A stretch of 64,000 nt of DNA from Flavobacterium nackdongense (GTDB taxonomy: Bacteria > Bacteroidota > Bacteroidia > Flavobacteriales > Flavobacteriaceae), in NCBI RefSeq assembly GCF_004355225.1, contig NZ_CP037933.1, positions 186,001 to 250,000 on the forward strand, written 5' to 3'. Positions 27,974-36,321 of this stretch are shown in pieces; the first letter of the stretch is position 1; every line of letters begins with the position of its first letter. Under the pieces are notes generated by a model. That model did no database searches and was not told the origin of the DNA. It was given only the letters and a program-made list of their open reading frames with translations. The position numbers and the translations under genes are program-made.

Positions 27974-29029
27974 CTATTTCAATGAAGCCATATCGATTAC
28001 AAAACGATATCGTACATCACTTTTGAGCATTCTTTCATAGGCTTCGTTAATATCCTGCATTTTGATGATTTCAATTTCTGAAACTATTTGGTGTTCGCCG
28101 CAAAAATCTAACATTTCTTGTGTTTCGGCTATCCCACCAATAAGTGAGCCTGCAATTGATTTTCGTCCTAAAATCATCGGCACGGTATTCAAGAAAGGGT
28201 CAATAGGTCCCAAATAGCCTACCAAAACCAAAGTACCACTGATGTTTAGCGTAGCCACATACGGATTGATGTCGTGAACGTAGGGAACGGTATCAATAAT
28301 CAAATCAAATTTACCCATCACGGAGGCCATTTGCGTTTCATCGGTCGAAATCAGTACAGCATCCGCTCCTAAGTCCAATGCATCTTTTTCTTTACCGGGA
28401 CTTCTTGAAAAAAGAGTGACTTCAGCGCCTAAGCCTTTAGCCAATTTAATAGCCATATGACCTAATCCGCCCAAACCGACTACGGCTACTTTACTGCCTT
28501 GAGTTACCTTCCAATGCCGAAGGGGCGACCAAGTAGTGATACCGGCACAAAGTAGAGGAGCTACAGCAGCTAAATCCAAATGAGCTGGCACTTTCAATAC
28601 AAAATGTTCATCTACGACCACTTTTTCAGAGTAACCACCGTATGTATGGCCACCCAGATGCTTGTCGGCGCCACCATAGGTTCCAACCCATCCATTTAAG
28701 CAGTATTGTTCCAAGTCTTGTTCACAGCTACTACAAGTCTGGCAAGAATCGACCAAACAGCCTACTGCAGCGATATCGCCTACTTTAAGTTTGGTAACCT
28801 CGTTGCCTATTTTGGTTACTCGCCCCACAATTTCGTGACCTGGGACAGTAGGATATACTGTAAATCCCCAATCGTTTCTCGCAGTGTGCAAATCCGAATG
28901 GCAAACACCACAATATAAAATGTCAATTTCAATGTCTTTGGCCGTTACTTCCCTACGATCAATATGCATCTCGTTTAGAGGAGCATCGGCTGCATTGGTG
29001 CCAAAAGCTTTTACGTTTGTTGTTTTCAT
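27974..29029 (-). CDS. Zinc-dependent NAD(P) alcohol dehydrogenase (YahK/CAD-like)
   Basis: A 351-residue cytoplasmic medium-chain dehydrogenase that interconverts aldehydes and alcohols with NADPH or NADH. Catalytic-zinc ligands are seen in YCGVCHSDLH and PGHEIVG; the four-cysteine structural-zinc lobe is DSCQTCSSCEQDLEQYC; the Rossmann motif is VAVVGLGGLGHMAIKLA. The segment GGHTYGGYSEKVVVDEHF and overall length match the cinnamyl-alcohol/aldehyde reductase subgroup (YahK, AdhA). It lies downstream of the molybdenum hydroxylase genes on the same strand but 312 bases away, with its own candidate promoter, so a shared pathway is possible but not shown. Start ATG at 29029 is the natural one. 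Confidence 0.93.
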   Translation of the reverse strand: MKTTNVKAFGTNAADAPLNEMHIDRREVTAKDIEIDILYCGVCHSDLHTARNDWGFTVYPTVPGHEIVGRVTKIGNEVTKLKVGDIAAVGCLVDSCQTCSSCEQDLEQYCLNGWVGTYGGADKHLGGHTYGGYSEKVVVDEHFVLKVPAHLDLAAVAPLLCAGITTWSPLRHWKVTQGSKVAVVGLGGLGHMAIKLAKGLGAEVTLFSRSPGKEKDALDLGADAVLISTDETQMASVMGKFDLIIDTVPYVHDINPYVATLNISGTLVLVGYLGPIDPFLNTVPMILGRKSIAGSLIGGIAETQEMLDFCGEHQIVSEIEIIKMQDINEAYERMLKSDVRYRFVIDMASLK

Positions 29030-29073
29030 AACTGTTTTTTTTATTACTGTTAATTACTAATCTATTAAAAGAA

Positions 29074-29100
29074 GAAATATAATTTTTGCCTTAATTTCAA
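29074..29100 (-). promoter_or_regulatory. Candidate promoter of the alcohol dehydrogenase gene
   Basis: On the minus strand, TTG (29098-29100), a 16-base spacer and TATATTTC (29074-29081) match the Bacteroidota TTG-N-TAnnTTTG pattern at 7 of 8 positions of the second box, about 45 bases before the start codon. AT-rich DNA makes chance matches fairly common. Confidence 0.4.
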
Positions 29101-29280
29101 AGTAGGATAATGAGTCGCCTCCAACTGCGGGGATTTATATCATTGCAATTTACCAAATTATTGCGATTGAGGGGATTTTCTTCAGTGAATAAATTATTAA
29201 GAATACTTAACCGAGCCTAAATAAATTACAAATTCAAAAAATCGTAAATTGTATATTGTAGCCTGCAACTTTCAACTTTA

Positions 29281-29315
29281 AACTCCAAACTCCAAACTCC
29301 AAACTCCAAACTCCA
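29281..29315. repeat. Five tandem copies of the heptamer AACTCCA
   Basis: Five exact 7-base units follow one another just before the 3' end of the molybdenum hydroxylase gene, inside the 312-base gap 29030-29341. Degenerate relatives (AACTTTA, AACCCCA-like) flank both sides. Apart from this and the candidate promoter the gap holds nothing I can identify. Confidence 0.85.
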
Positions 29316-29341
29316 AACCATAAACTTTAAACCCCAAACCT

Positions 29342-31459
29342 CTACCGCATTGCGGCTAAAATTCGTTCCGGACTAATTGGCATTTGGTTCACTCGGGCAC
29401 CGCAGGCGTCGAATACTGCATTGGCAATAGCACCTCCTACACAAATGATCGCGGGTTCACCTCCGCCTTCAGGTTTGGCCTCTTTTTTATCAACGAAAAC
29501 ACAAGTAATAGGTGGGGTTTTCGAAAAACGGGTAATTTCATAATTGCCGAAACCAGTAGTTTTTAAGTCCCCACCTTCAAAGGCAATATCCTCATAGAGG
29601 GCATACCCTAAGCCCATCGTAAGCCCGCCTTCGGTTTGAATTGTTGCGCCATGCGGATTGATCACTTGTCCCATATCTTGAGCACAGACCATTCGAATCG
29701 GCTGCACAACCCCTGTCGCTTTATCGACAAAAACTTCGGCAATTAAGGCCACGCAAGTACCGGCATCTTCCCCGAGAGCTATCCCATATCCATGGCTTGG
29801 TTTTTTAGGTTTATCCCAGCCAAAAGTTTTGGCAGCCAAGGTTAAAGTTGCCGACATTCTTTCATTATTCAAATTGTTCAAGCGAAATTGCAAAGGATCA
29901 ACACCTATTTTATGCGCAGTCACATCAATATGCGATTCTCTAGCAAAAGTGGTGGAATTATTTCCTGGTGCCCTCCAAGCCCCCACATCGAAAGGATGCG
30001 CCTTTTTATCATCGAACATGCGCGTGCGATTGTGCTCCACCTCATAAAACAATGAAGTACCTCTTGTACCAGCGCAATAAATATCAAAATTCCATAATTT
30101 CAATTTACCATTACGGTCCACGCCCGAACGGACTTTCATCAAAGCGGCGGGGCGAAAGCCTACCAGCATAAATTCTTCGCGTCTTGACCAAATCAATTGT
30201 ACCGGTTTTCCGCAAATCTTGGCGATTCTAGCAGCTTCTACGGCTTGATTGTCACTAATTTTACCACCAAAACCACCCCCCAAAAGGATTTGTTTGACGT
30301 GCACTTTTTCTAATTCTACATTCAAGGCTTTGGCGATATGTTTGCGCGTACCAAAAGGAGTCTGAGTAGAAGCCCAAATCGTCAGTTTGTCTCCTTCAAA
30401 ATAGCAGGTAGCGCAATGGGTTTCCATCGAAGCATGGGCTTTATAGCCATCATAATAATCGGCTTCGATAACCGTCTCCGACAGCGTTTTGCCGGTGGCC
30501 AAGTCGCCTCCTTCTTGATGAATCTTAGATGTTTGGATGGTATTCTCTAAATGTTTAAAAATAGTATCCTGATTGACATTGATTTTTGGAGATTCCCATT
30601 TGACTTTTACGGTCTGCGCGGCAGCGTAAGCCATTTCAGAATTAGAATGAATCACAGCCACCAGATTGCCATCCTCAAGTAACTGTGCTCCCTCAAAATC
30701 GGCAAGTTTAGAAGCATCTAAACTGATTTTTTTAGAACGAAAAACAGCAGGTCGAACGATGCGTGCATAAACCATCCCGGGTAATTTGATGTCACCACTG
30801 TATTTTGCTTTTCCACTAACCTTCGACTCCGCGTCCAACCGGACAATCGAAGTTCCGATAACTTTAAAATCCTTAGCTTTTTTGAGAACCGGTTTGTCGC
30901 TAAGTTTTTCAATAATCTTTTGACCTTTGGTGAGTGCTGCATAAGATATTTTTTTCGAAGGCTCATTTTTAACATAAACAATGCCTTCTTTTACCTCAAG
31001 CAATTCAGGAGCCACCTTCAACTGTGCCGCAGCAAGACCGATCAAGACGATTCTCGCTTCGGCAGCGGCAGCTCGCAAAACAGGATCGACAAAACGAGTG
31101 GTCATCGAACCCCAAGTACCTTCATCGTAAGGACACAACTCGGTATCGCCCATAACCATATCAATTGAATAAACAGACACTTCCAATTCTTCGGCTACGG
31201 CTTGCGCTAAAGAGGTGCCAACGCCTTGTCCCATTTCAATTTTTCCGGTATAACAATCCACACGACCATCTTCTTTAACTCTCAAATAAGCATTAAAATT
31301 CAACACTTCTGCCGCTGGATTGTTCGCCCAACCGTCGAGGATAGACCATTGACCAATAGTAAAAGTTACAATGATGCCGCCACCCAATTTTTTCAAAAAA
31401 CCACGTCGGCTTTCGAGTAGTGCTGTAGCCATTTCACTTGTAATAACATCGTTTTTCAT
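29342..31459 (-). CDS. Molybdenum hydroxylase large subunit (xanthine dehydrogenase / isoquinoline 1-oxidoreductase beta type)
   Basis: A 705-residue molybdopterin-binding subunit that hydroxylates aldehydes or N-heterocycles using water. A twin-Arg-like signal (SRRGFLKKLGGGIIVTFTIG, near 18-37) indicates folded export to the periplasm. Mo-cofactor motifs follow: GKIEMGQGVGTSLAQAVAEEL, GTWGSMTTRFVDP, LGGGFGGKISDN, WRAPGNNSTTFARE, and KPEGGGEPAIICVGGAIANA, whose Glu is the catalytic base position. The order and Tat-like signal match the IorB-type family rather than cytosolic XdhB. It overlaps the small-subunit gene by 4 bases (ATGA), so they are translationally coupled. No FAD subunit and no cofactor-maturation gene is nearby; electrons would leave through the small subunit to a carrier encoded elsewhere. 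Substrate unknown. Confidence 0.93.
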   Translation of the reverse strand: MKNDVITSEMATALLESRRGFLKKLGGGIIVTFTIGQWSILDGWANNPAAEVLNFNAYLRVKEDGRVDCYTGKIEMGQGVGTSLAQAVAEELEVSVYSIDMVMGDTELCPYDEGTWGSMTTRFVDPVLRAAAAEARIVLIGLAAAQLKVAPELLEVKEGIVYVKNEPSKKISYAALTKGQKIIEKLSDKPVLKKAKDFKVIGTSIVRLDAESKVSGKAKYSGDIKLPGMVYARIVRPAVFRSKKISLDASKLADFEGAQLLEDGNLVAVIHSNSEMAYAAAQTVKVKWESPKINVNQDTIFKHLENTIQTSKIHQEGGDLATGKTLSETVIEADYYDGYKAHASMETHCATCYFEGDKLTIWASTQTPFGTRKHIAKALNVELEKVHVKQILLGGGFGGKISDNQAVEAARIAKICGKPVQLIWSRREEFMLVGFRPAALMKVRSGVDRNGKLKLWNFDIYCAGTRGTSLFYEVEHNRTRMFDDKKAHPFDVGAWRAPGNNSTTFARESHIDVTAHKIGVDPLQFRLNNLNNERMSATLTLAAKTFGWDKPKKPSHGYGIALGEDAGTCVALIAEVFVDKATGVVQPIRMVCAQDMGQVINPHGATIQTEGGLTMGLGYALYEDIAFEGGDLKTTGFGNYEITRFSKTPPITCVFVDKKEAKPEGGGEPAIICVGGAIANAVFDACGARVNQMPISPERILAAMR

Positions 31460-31938
31460 AGCTTCGGTTTTTTAGACATTTCTTGGGCTGCAGTGGCAAT
31501 AGCATCTAAAATGCGATTGTAGGAACCGCATCGGCATAAATTTTCTTCCATACCGTTGATGATTTCGGTGCGACTCGGTTTTGGATTTCGCAATAATAAG
31601 CCGTAAGCATTCATAATCATCCCCGGCGTACAGAAACCACATTGCATCGAATCGTGCGTGATAAAGGCTTTTTGAATAGGGTGTAGGCTGCCATTTTCAC
31701 TCATCCCTTCAATCGAGATAATCGCTGCTCCAGCCACATCTTCCACAGCAACCATGCACGACCGTATCGCTTTGTTATCAATCAAAACGGTACAGGCACC
31801 GCATTCTCCCTGCCCACATCCGAATTTAGTACCTGTTAAATCCAAATATTCTCTGAGTACGGTCAATAGCGAATCCGTTCCGTTTGCCGTCACGGTGACC
31901 GTTTCTCGGTTTAGCGTAAAACTTATTTTTTGTTTCAT
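31456..31938 (-). CDS. [2Fe-2S] small subunit of the molybdenum hydroxylase
   Basis: A 160-residue iron-sulfur subunit that carries electrons away from the molybdenum site. The N-terminal plant-type ferredoxin cluster motif is GCGQGECGACTVLIDN followed by Cys in IRSC; the C-terminal all-helical cluster is QCGFCTPGMIM and CRCGSY. Both clusters are complete, and length and order match CoxS/IorA proteins. It is the first gene of the two-gene operon and overlaps the large-subunit start by four bases. It lacks a signal of its own and would be carried out with the Tat-like large subunit, as proposed for this family. Confidence 0.94.
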   Translation of the reverse strand: MKQKISFTLNRETVTVTANGTDSLLTVLREYLDLTGTKFGCGQGECGACTVLIDNKAIRSCMVAVEDVAGAAIISIEGMSENGSLHPIQKAFITHDSMQCGFCTPGMIMNAYGLLLRNPKPSRTEIINGMEENLCRCGSYNRILDAIATAAQEMSKKPKL

Positions 31939-32585
31939 TTTTTATGTTTTTTACCCTTGGGTGAAATTCATTTTTTACAATGCCATTAAAAAAAGTAAAA
32001 CCAATTGACGTTTTTTTTGAATAGTAGCACAGTTAATGACCTACTTTAAATATTGATGTAGTTATTTTAGAAAAAGTAGTATCTATTTTGTCTTCCTAAT
32101 TTTTGCAAACCAGTGAAGTACTTTTGATTTTTTGTATGTATTCTTCAACCTAAGAAAGATAAAATCGAAATTTTGTCGGTGGTCAAAAAGACGGTTCTTT
32201 ATGCTGGTTCCTTTTGCTATCTGCTGTTGTATTTGCGATGCTGCTGAGGCAGAAAGACCTGTTGTAACTTGTATAGCTAATAGTCGATTTTTTCTGTTTA
32301 GTTTATTTTGACTACTAAACAAATATATGAAAAAAAGTGAAAATTATAAACGAATCTTTTATTCAAAAATAATTTTTGATGAAGTGATAAGAAGTAGGGA
32401 ACACATTGAGAGGTTCCCTGATTTTTCGCAGGATCTTTAGAGTTCATTAGCTAAAATTCTAATGAAAGTTTATAAAGGATGATGAAATTGCAAATCAACG
32501 ACGGAAAGTATTTAAAATACAGACAGACTCCATTGCAAAATCGCTAGAGTTTTGATCAGAAAATAAATGCAATCGCTCGAGTATT
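31939..32585. other. Intergenic stretch, no gene supported
   Basis: This 647-base gap lies between the start of the molybdenum hydroxylase operon and the 3' end of the PUL 2 regulator, both on the minus strand. It contains a 79-codon open frame (32083-32322, minus) rich in Lys/Arg/Gln that I do not recognise and do not trust. It also holds a 7-bp hairpin, AGGGAAC/GTTCCCT (32396-32419), which could end the regulator transcript. Confidence 0.6.
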
Positions 32586-35102
32586 TTATTCAATAATATC
32601 CTTGAAGGCGACATTGAATTTGGCGTCTAACAAAGTCAAATACTCTTTGCAAAAATCGTCATACGATTGTTTTGCCAAACCTTTTTTGCCCAAAGCATAT
32701 AAGGATTTACACTTGATGATTATCGCTTCTTCGTTGAGCGGATCGTATTTAAGGATGGTATTGGCAATCAACTCTAGTAAGCTTAAGTTTTTATGATTGG
32801 TCGACAAAAAGTCCAAGCCGTCAATAATACGATTGGATACTTCAACTTTGAAAGGTTCAATCCACTCGTTTTGGACATCAGGACAAATTTCACCTGCCGA
32901 AATAATATTCAAAAATTCAACAATTTTATCTTCTTCGTTGCCTTCTTTTTTGATGTGTGCCAACATTTTGTTCACATACTGATAATCGCAGAATGTATTT
33001 TCGCCAAATTGGATGTTCCAATAGGTGTTTTCGTGATTCAATTCGACATCGCCAATTTTTTCGAGCAATAATTTAAGTTTGCTGATGTTCACGTTTTTAT
33101 TGTTACGTGCGCTATTCTCGGATTTATCGTACCATAAATTTTCGATTACTTTGTGCGAAGTGATGCCTTTTTCGTTTTTGGATTTAGACATCAGAATCAA
33201 TAAGAAAAGCTGTTTTAGGGTAGGGGTAAACTGAGAAGTAATGTCCTTGCCTTCTTTATCAAAAACTTCAAAACCTCCGAACAAATAGATGGCTGATTTT
33301 TTAATTTTGTTGTAAGCTGCGGGTTCATAATGTTCGTCGAATGCGGTTGATGCAGCCAGAGGTTCACGGCTAACGGTGGTTGTGGATTCTTTTTTGGGTT
33401 TTCTTTGCAGAAATAATACAATCAAAGCCAGAATAATCAGCACCAAAAGAATGGCGTAAAGGTAGGTTGTCCAAGGGGTTGCTTCTTTTTGAAACACGTC
33501 GGATTCAAGCATCGGCGGATACACCAAGGAATACATATTGACCGTCCCTTCATTGGCAGTAATGGCGCAAAGTTTGCTGCTATTAGCATCCAAAAATAAG
33601 TTGCCATTCGATTTAATATCGAGAAATTTATACGGAATCACATCAGGAAATACCGTGATGTCAAATTTATTAATACCAATTCGTGCCAGTTTTAAAGTGG
33701 TATTGAAGGTATTGTTGTCGTAAAGTAAAGAATAGAAATGATTGGATTGGGCATCGATAACCATTGAACCGACGGGTACAAATGGCGCTTGATCTAAATT
33801 GGCTCTTTCCCAGAGTTTACGGGTTTTGAAACCGTTAAAATCAACAGTATAAAGGTCATAATAGCAGTGGCTATTGACCGCCTGACTTCCTGATTTGCTG
33901 CCGTAGCCACCAAATATTAAGAATTTATCTTTGTTTAGGATTCCTGCCGAGCTTAAATACCTGGGATTGATAGTAGAATTGCCCTCAACTGACTGCCAAA
34001 CTTCATTTTTGGGATGAATTTTTTTGAAACTGTTTTTGTATTTGTAATGGCCATAACCGCCAAAGGTAATCAGGCTGCCGTCTTGCGGAGAAATCAACTT
34101 ATTGTGGTGCCAAAAATTAGGTTCGACACAATAGTTTTCGTTGCTTGACCAACTAAGGCTGTTGAAACTAAATTTGGAAATTAAATTTTTATCAAAGGAA
34201 TACGACCAGATTTCGTTGGTTTTTTCGTTATAAATAAAATTATTTCCCTGACACGGAAAAGGCTTGTTTTTGTACCGTAGCGTGTCTAACTGTTGCGTTT
34301 TCAGATCGTAGGTATACACTGCTTTTTGGTCTATGAAGTAGACGAGACCTCGTTTTTCATTTGGAGCAATTCCCAGTAAGTTACTGAATCGCAATTGCTT
34401 AGCATTTTTCCAATACAAATGTTGATCTAAATGCCAAATTGGATTTAGAGTGGTGGCGAGGTCATTTTTAATTTCGTCATATACGCTGTTGTTTTTCAGG
34501 TGTTTGCCTAAAATCCAATTTCGAACAAGGGATTCCTCTTCGTATAAGCGGATGTGTTTGATACTCATTGGACTCACATCGGTGGTCACAAAATTTTTCA
34601 AATTGCTTTTACCGAAAACGATTTCGTAATCTTTCACTTCAGTCAAATCTTTGACTTTTTTTGTGATAATATGCCCATTTATCGACAAGGATATCGAGGA
34701 ATTGAGGGCATCCACCTCGATTTTGAATTTCATCCATTTTTCGATACCGCCTTGAGGAATTTCTTTCCATTGAAAGGTAGATAAAATAGCGTTGTTGACC
34801 ACCAATGTAAATACCGGATTCGATCCGCCTTCAAAATTGGAAATCAGGTCGATGTTATAGTTTTTGTTGCCTAAAATTTTAAAGATATTACCATAGTAAC
34901 CGTCTGTGGGATGAAAGCTAGCTTCAAATTCCATCGCAAATCCATTGCTGAATCCAAAGGGTGTGGTAGGTGTTAGGTTAAGTGAGGTTCGCTTATCTTT
35001 ATTTACTTTGTTTGATGAAAAAAGCAAGCCATTGTATGGGTTATCTTGAGCATAACCTAAACAAATCAAAAATGTAAAGAGGACAAGTAAAATTTTTTTC
35101 AT
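32586..35102 (-). CDS. Transmembrane one-component regulator: LamG/Kelch-like sensor, one TM helix, winged-helix plus BTAD-like domain
   Basis: An 838-residue protein with an unusual layout. A signal peptide ends near GYAQDN. Residues about 25-195 resemble a laminin-G/concanavalin-like sandwich (GFAMEFEASFHPTDG, WMKFKIEVDALNSSISLSINGH). Residues about 235-540 contain Kelch-like repeats (LITFGGYGHY, FLIFGGYGSKS). One membrane helix lies at about 547-567, followed by RKPKK as the cytoplasmic anchor. Residues about 600-700 look like an OmpR/SARP-type winged helix (YLFGGFEVFDKEGKDITSQF, then NNKNVNISKLKLLLEKIG), and 705-838 is helical like a bacterial transcriptional activation domain. There is no kinase or receiver. 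It is divergent from susC of PUL 2 across 1.2 kb, so it probably senses glycan in the periplasm and directly controls that locus. The architecture is seen; the role is inferred. Confidence 0.8.
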   Translation of the reverse strand: MKKILLVLFTFLICLGYAQDNPYNGLLFSSNKVNKDKRTSLNLTPTTPFGFSNGFAMEFEASFHPTDGYYGNIFKILGNKNYNIDLISNFEGGSNPVFTLVVNNAILSTFQWKEIPQGGIEKWMKFKIEVDALNSSISLSINGHIITKKVKDLTEVKDYEIVFGKSNLKNFVTTDVSPMSIKHIRLYEEESLVRNWILGKHLKNNSVYDEIKNDLATTLNPIWHLDQHLYWKNAKQLRFSNLLGIAPNEKRGLVYFIDQKAVYTYDLKTQQLDTLRYKNKPFPCQGNNFIYNEKTNEIWSYSFDKNLISKFSFNSLSWSSNENYCVEPNFWHHNKLISPQDGSLITFGGYGHYKYKNSFKKIHPKNEVWQSVEGNSTINPRYLSSAGILNKDKFLIFGGYGSKSGSQAVNSHCYYDLYTVDFNGFKTRKLWERANLDQAPFVPVGSMVIDAQSNHFYSLLYDNNTFNTTLKLARIGINKFDITVFPDVIPYKFLDIKSNGNLFLDANSSKLCAITANEGTVNMYSLVYPPMLESDVFQKEATPWTTYLYAILLVLIILALIVLFLQRKPKKESTTTVSREPLAASTAFDEHYEPAAYNKIKKSAIYLFGGFEVFDKEGKDITSQFTPTLKQLFLLILMSKSKNEKGITSHKVIENLWYDKSENSARNNKNVNISKLKLLLEKIGDVELNHENTYWNIQFGENTFCDYQYVNKMLAHIKKEGNEEDKIVEFLNIISAGEICPDVQNEWIEPFKVEVSNRIIDGLDFLSTNHKNLSLLELIANTILKYDPLNEEAIIIKCKSLYALGKKGLAKQSYDDFCKEYLTLLDAKFNVAFKDIIE

Positions 35103-35442
35103 TTAGTCGATTTGGATTGTGCTGTACTGCCTTCTATAAAATAACGTAATTATTTAAAAAACTTGAAAATGTATAAAAAAAAAGAGTGTTATCAATTAGC
35201 GCTGTTTTTTTTGCGAATATAATTCATTTTTTAAATTATATCGATATATTAAAATATTTTTCAATCAAATGTTGGTGCATTTGCCTTTAAATTTCACCTT
35301 GTATTTAACTCTAAATCAATAGATTTCAAAATCACCAAAATAAATATAGATATACCTATATATTACACTTCATTTTTTCGTTTTTTTTCGTGTAGTTTAC
35401 GCTTTTAAATGGGCTTATTTTGTTTTTATTTAGCTGCCATAA

Positions 35443-35610
35443 TTAGAGTTTTCCGAACCTGAGCAGGCGAAAATGCAAAATACTCTGCCATAGGTCTTTG
35501 CTGATTTTTGCAAGTTTAGGCTCGCGCGGAATTCTAGTAGAATAGATTGGTTTGGGATCGAAATGGAAGTTCAAAAATAGTGCTAATTCAGATTTTGGTA
35601 CTAAAATCAT
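35443..35610 (-). CDS. Possible 55-residue protein or gene remnant
   Basis: An ATG-to-TAA frame of 55 codons on the minus strand. Its composition looks coding: PKSELALFLNFHFDPKPIY, then STRIPREPKLAKISKDLWQ and SILHFRLLRFGKL, with balanced charged, aromatic and proline residues and less A/T-driven Lys/Asn/Ile bias than random AT-rich DNA. I do not recognise the sequence and see no clear ribosome-binding site. It could be a small gene, or the surviving 3' end of a decayed gene. Its local G+C looks higher than the flanks. Confidence 0.35.
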   Translation of the reverse strand: MILVPKSELALFLNFHFDPKPIYSTRIPREPKLAKISKDLWQSILHFRLLRFGKL

Positions 35611-36098
35611 AAGGTTTTAAAAATTAGTAGTACGATTATTTATAAATATTCAGTTCTGAACTATTGGATTAAGAAAAATGAGTCTGAAAAAAGGTGAATT
35701 TTCACAGGAGCTCAAGAAACTCTTAAAAAAGTGTTCTACTGGGTGTGTGGTGATAATAAATTTGAAATTAATGTAAACCACATAGAAAAGTAGTCGAAAT
35801 TGTTAAAAAAGATTGACATAGAAAATTCTTTTTACACATAATAATATGAATACTATGCAAAAGCGAAGCTTTCTACAAATAGAATCTATATTCTAATAGC
35901 TATGGAAGCATAATATATACTATAGGGTAAAAAAAACTCCGCAACGTTTCCGCTTAAACCTATAAAAGTAATGTTTTGTGTTTCGTACAGATTTTACGAT
36001 AGTAGAAAAACGTTATTTTTTTGAAATGTAAAAATAGGGGTAGTTTCAAGTGTTAAAATTGATTAAATAATGTTTTTTTTGGTGTTTTTTTTAGAAAA

Positions 36099-36177
36099 GA
36101 TACAAATTAATAAAATATTAATAGATTTTTTATTGATTATTATTCCAATATTAAGCTAGCAGATTGAAATTTGTATC
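36099..36177. promoter_or_regulatory. Inverted repeat upstream of susC, candidate operator
   Basis: GATACAAATT (36099-36108) and AATTTGTATC (36168-36177) are exact reverse complements 59 bases apart, 145-223 bases before the PUL 2 susC start. Between them lies the smaller TTAATA-AAA-TATTAA palindrome. The position suits a regulator site for the divergent membrane regulator, but the assignment is inference. Confidence 0.4.
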
Positions 36178-36321
36178 ATTAATAATTGAAATCACGTATT
36201 GCAAAGAAAATCCTTTTAACAAAATTAACATTAATAATATGAACTAAAAAATAGCAAAGAGGGGCTGCCTCAAGAACAACAAATCCAAATTATAAACTAA
36301 TCACATTTTGAATTTAAATTT

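Larger units (their letters stand above)
35103..36321. promoter_or_regulatory. 1.2-kb divergent regulatory region of PUL 2
   Basis: This very AT-rich gap separates the membrane regulator (minus strand) from susC (plus strand) and must hold both promoters. I found no full TTG-N17-23-TAnnTTTG match. It contains a 10-bp inverted repeat (36099-36177), a small TTAATA/TATTAA palindrome inside it, and one short open frame (35443-35610). The length is far more than two promoters need. Confidence 0.6.

Noticed and set aside
32083..32322. 79-residue minus-strand open frame
   Set aside because: Composition follows the AT-rich DNA (Lys, Asn, Gln, Ile rich), no recognisable motif, and no operon spacing.
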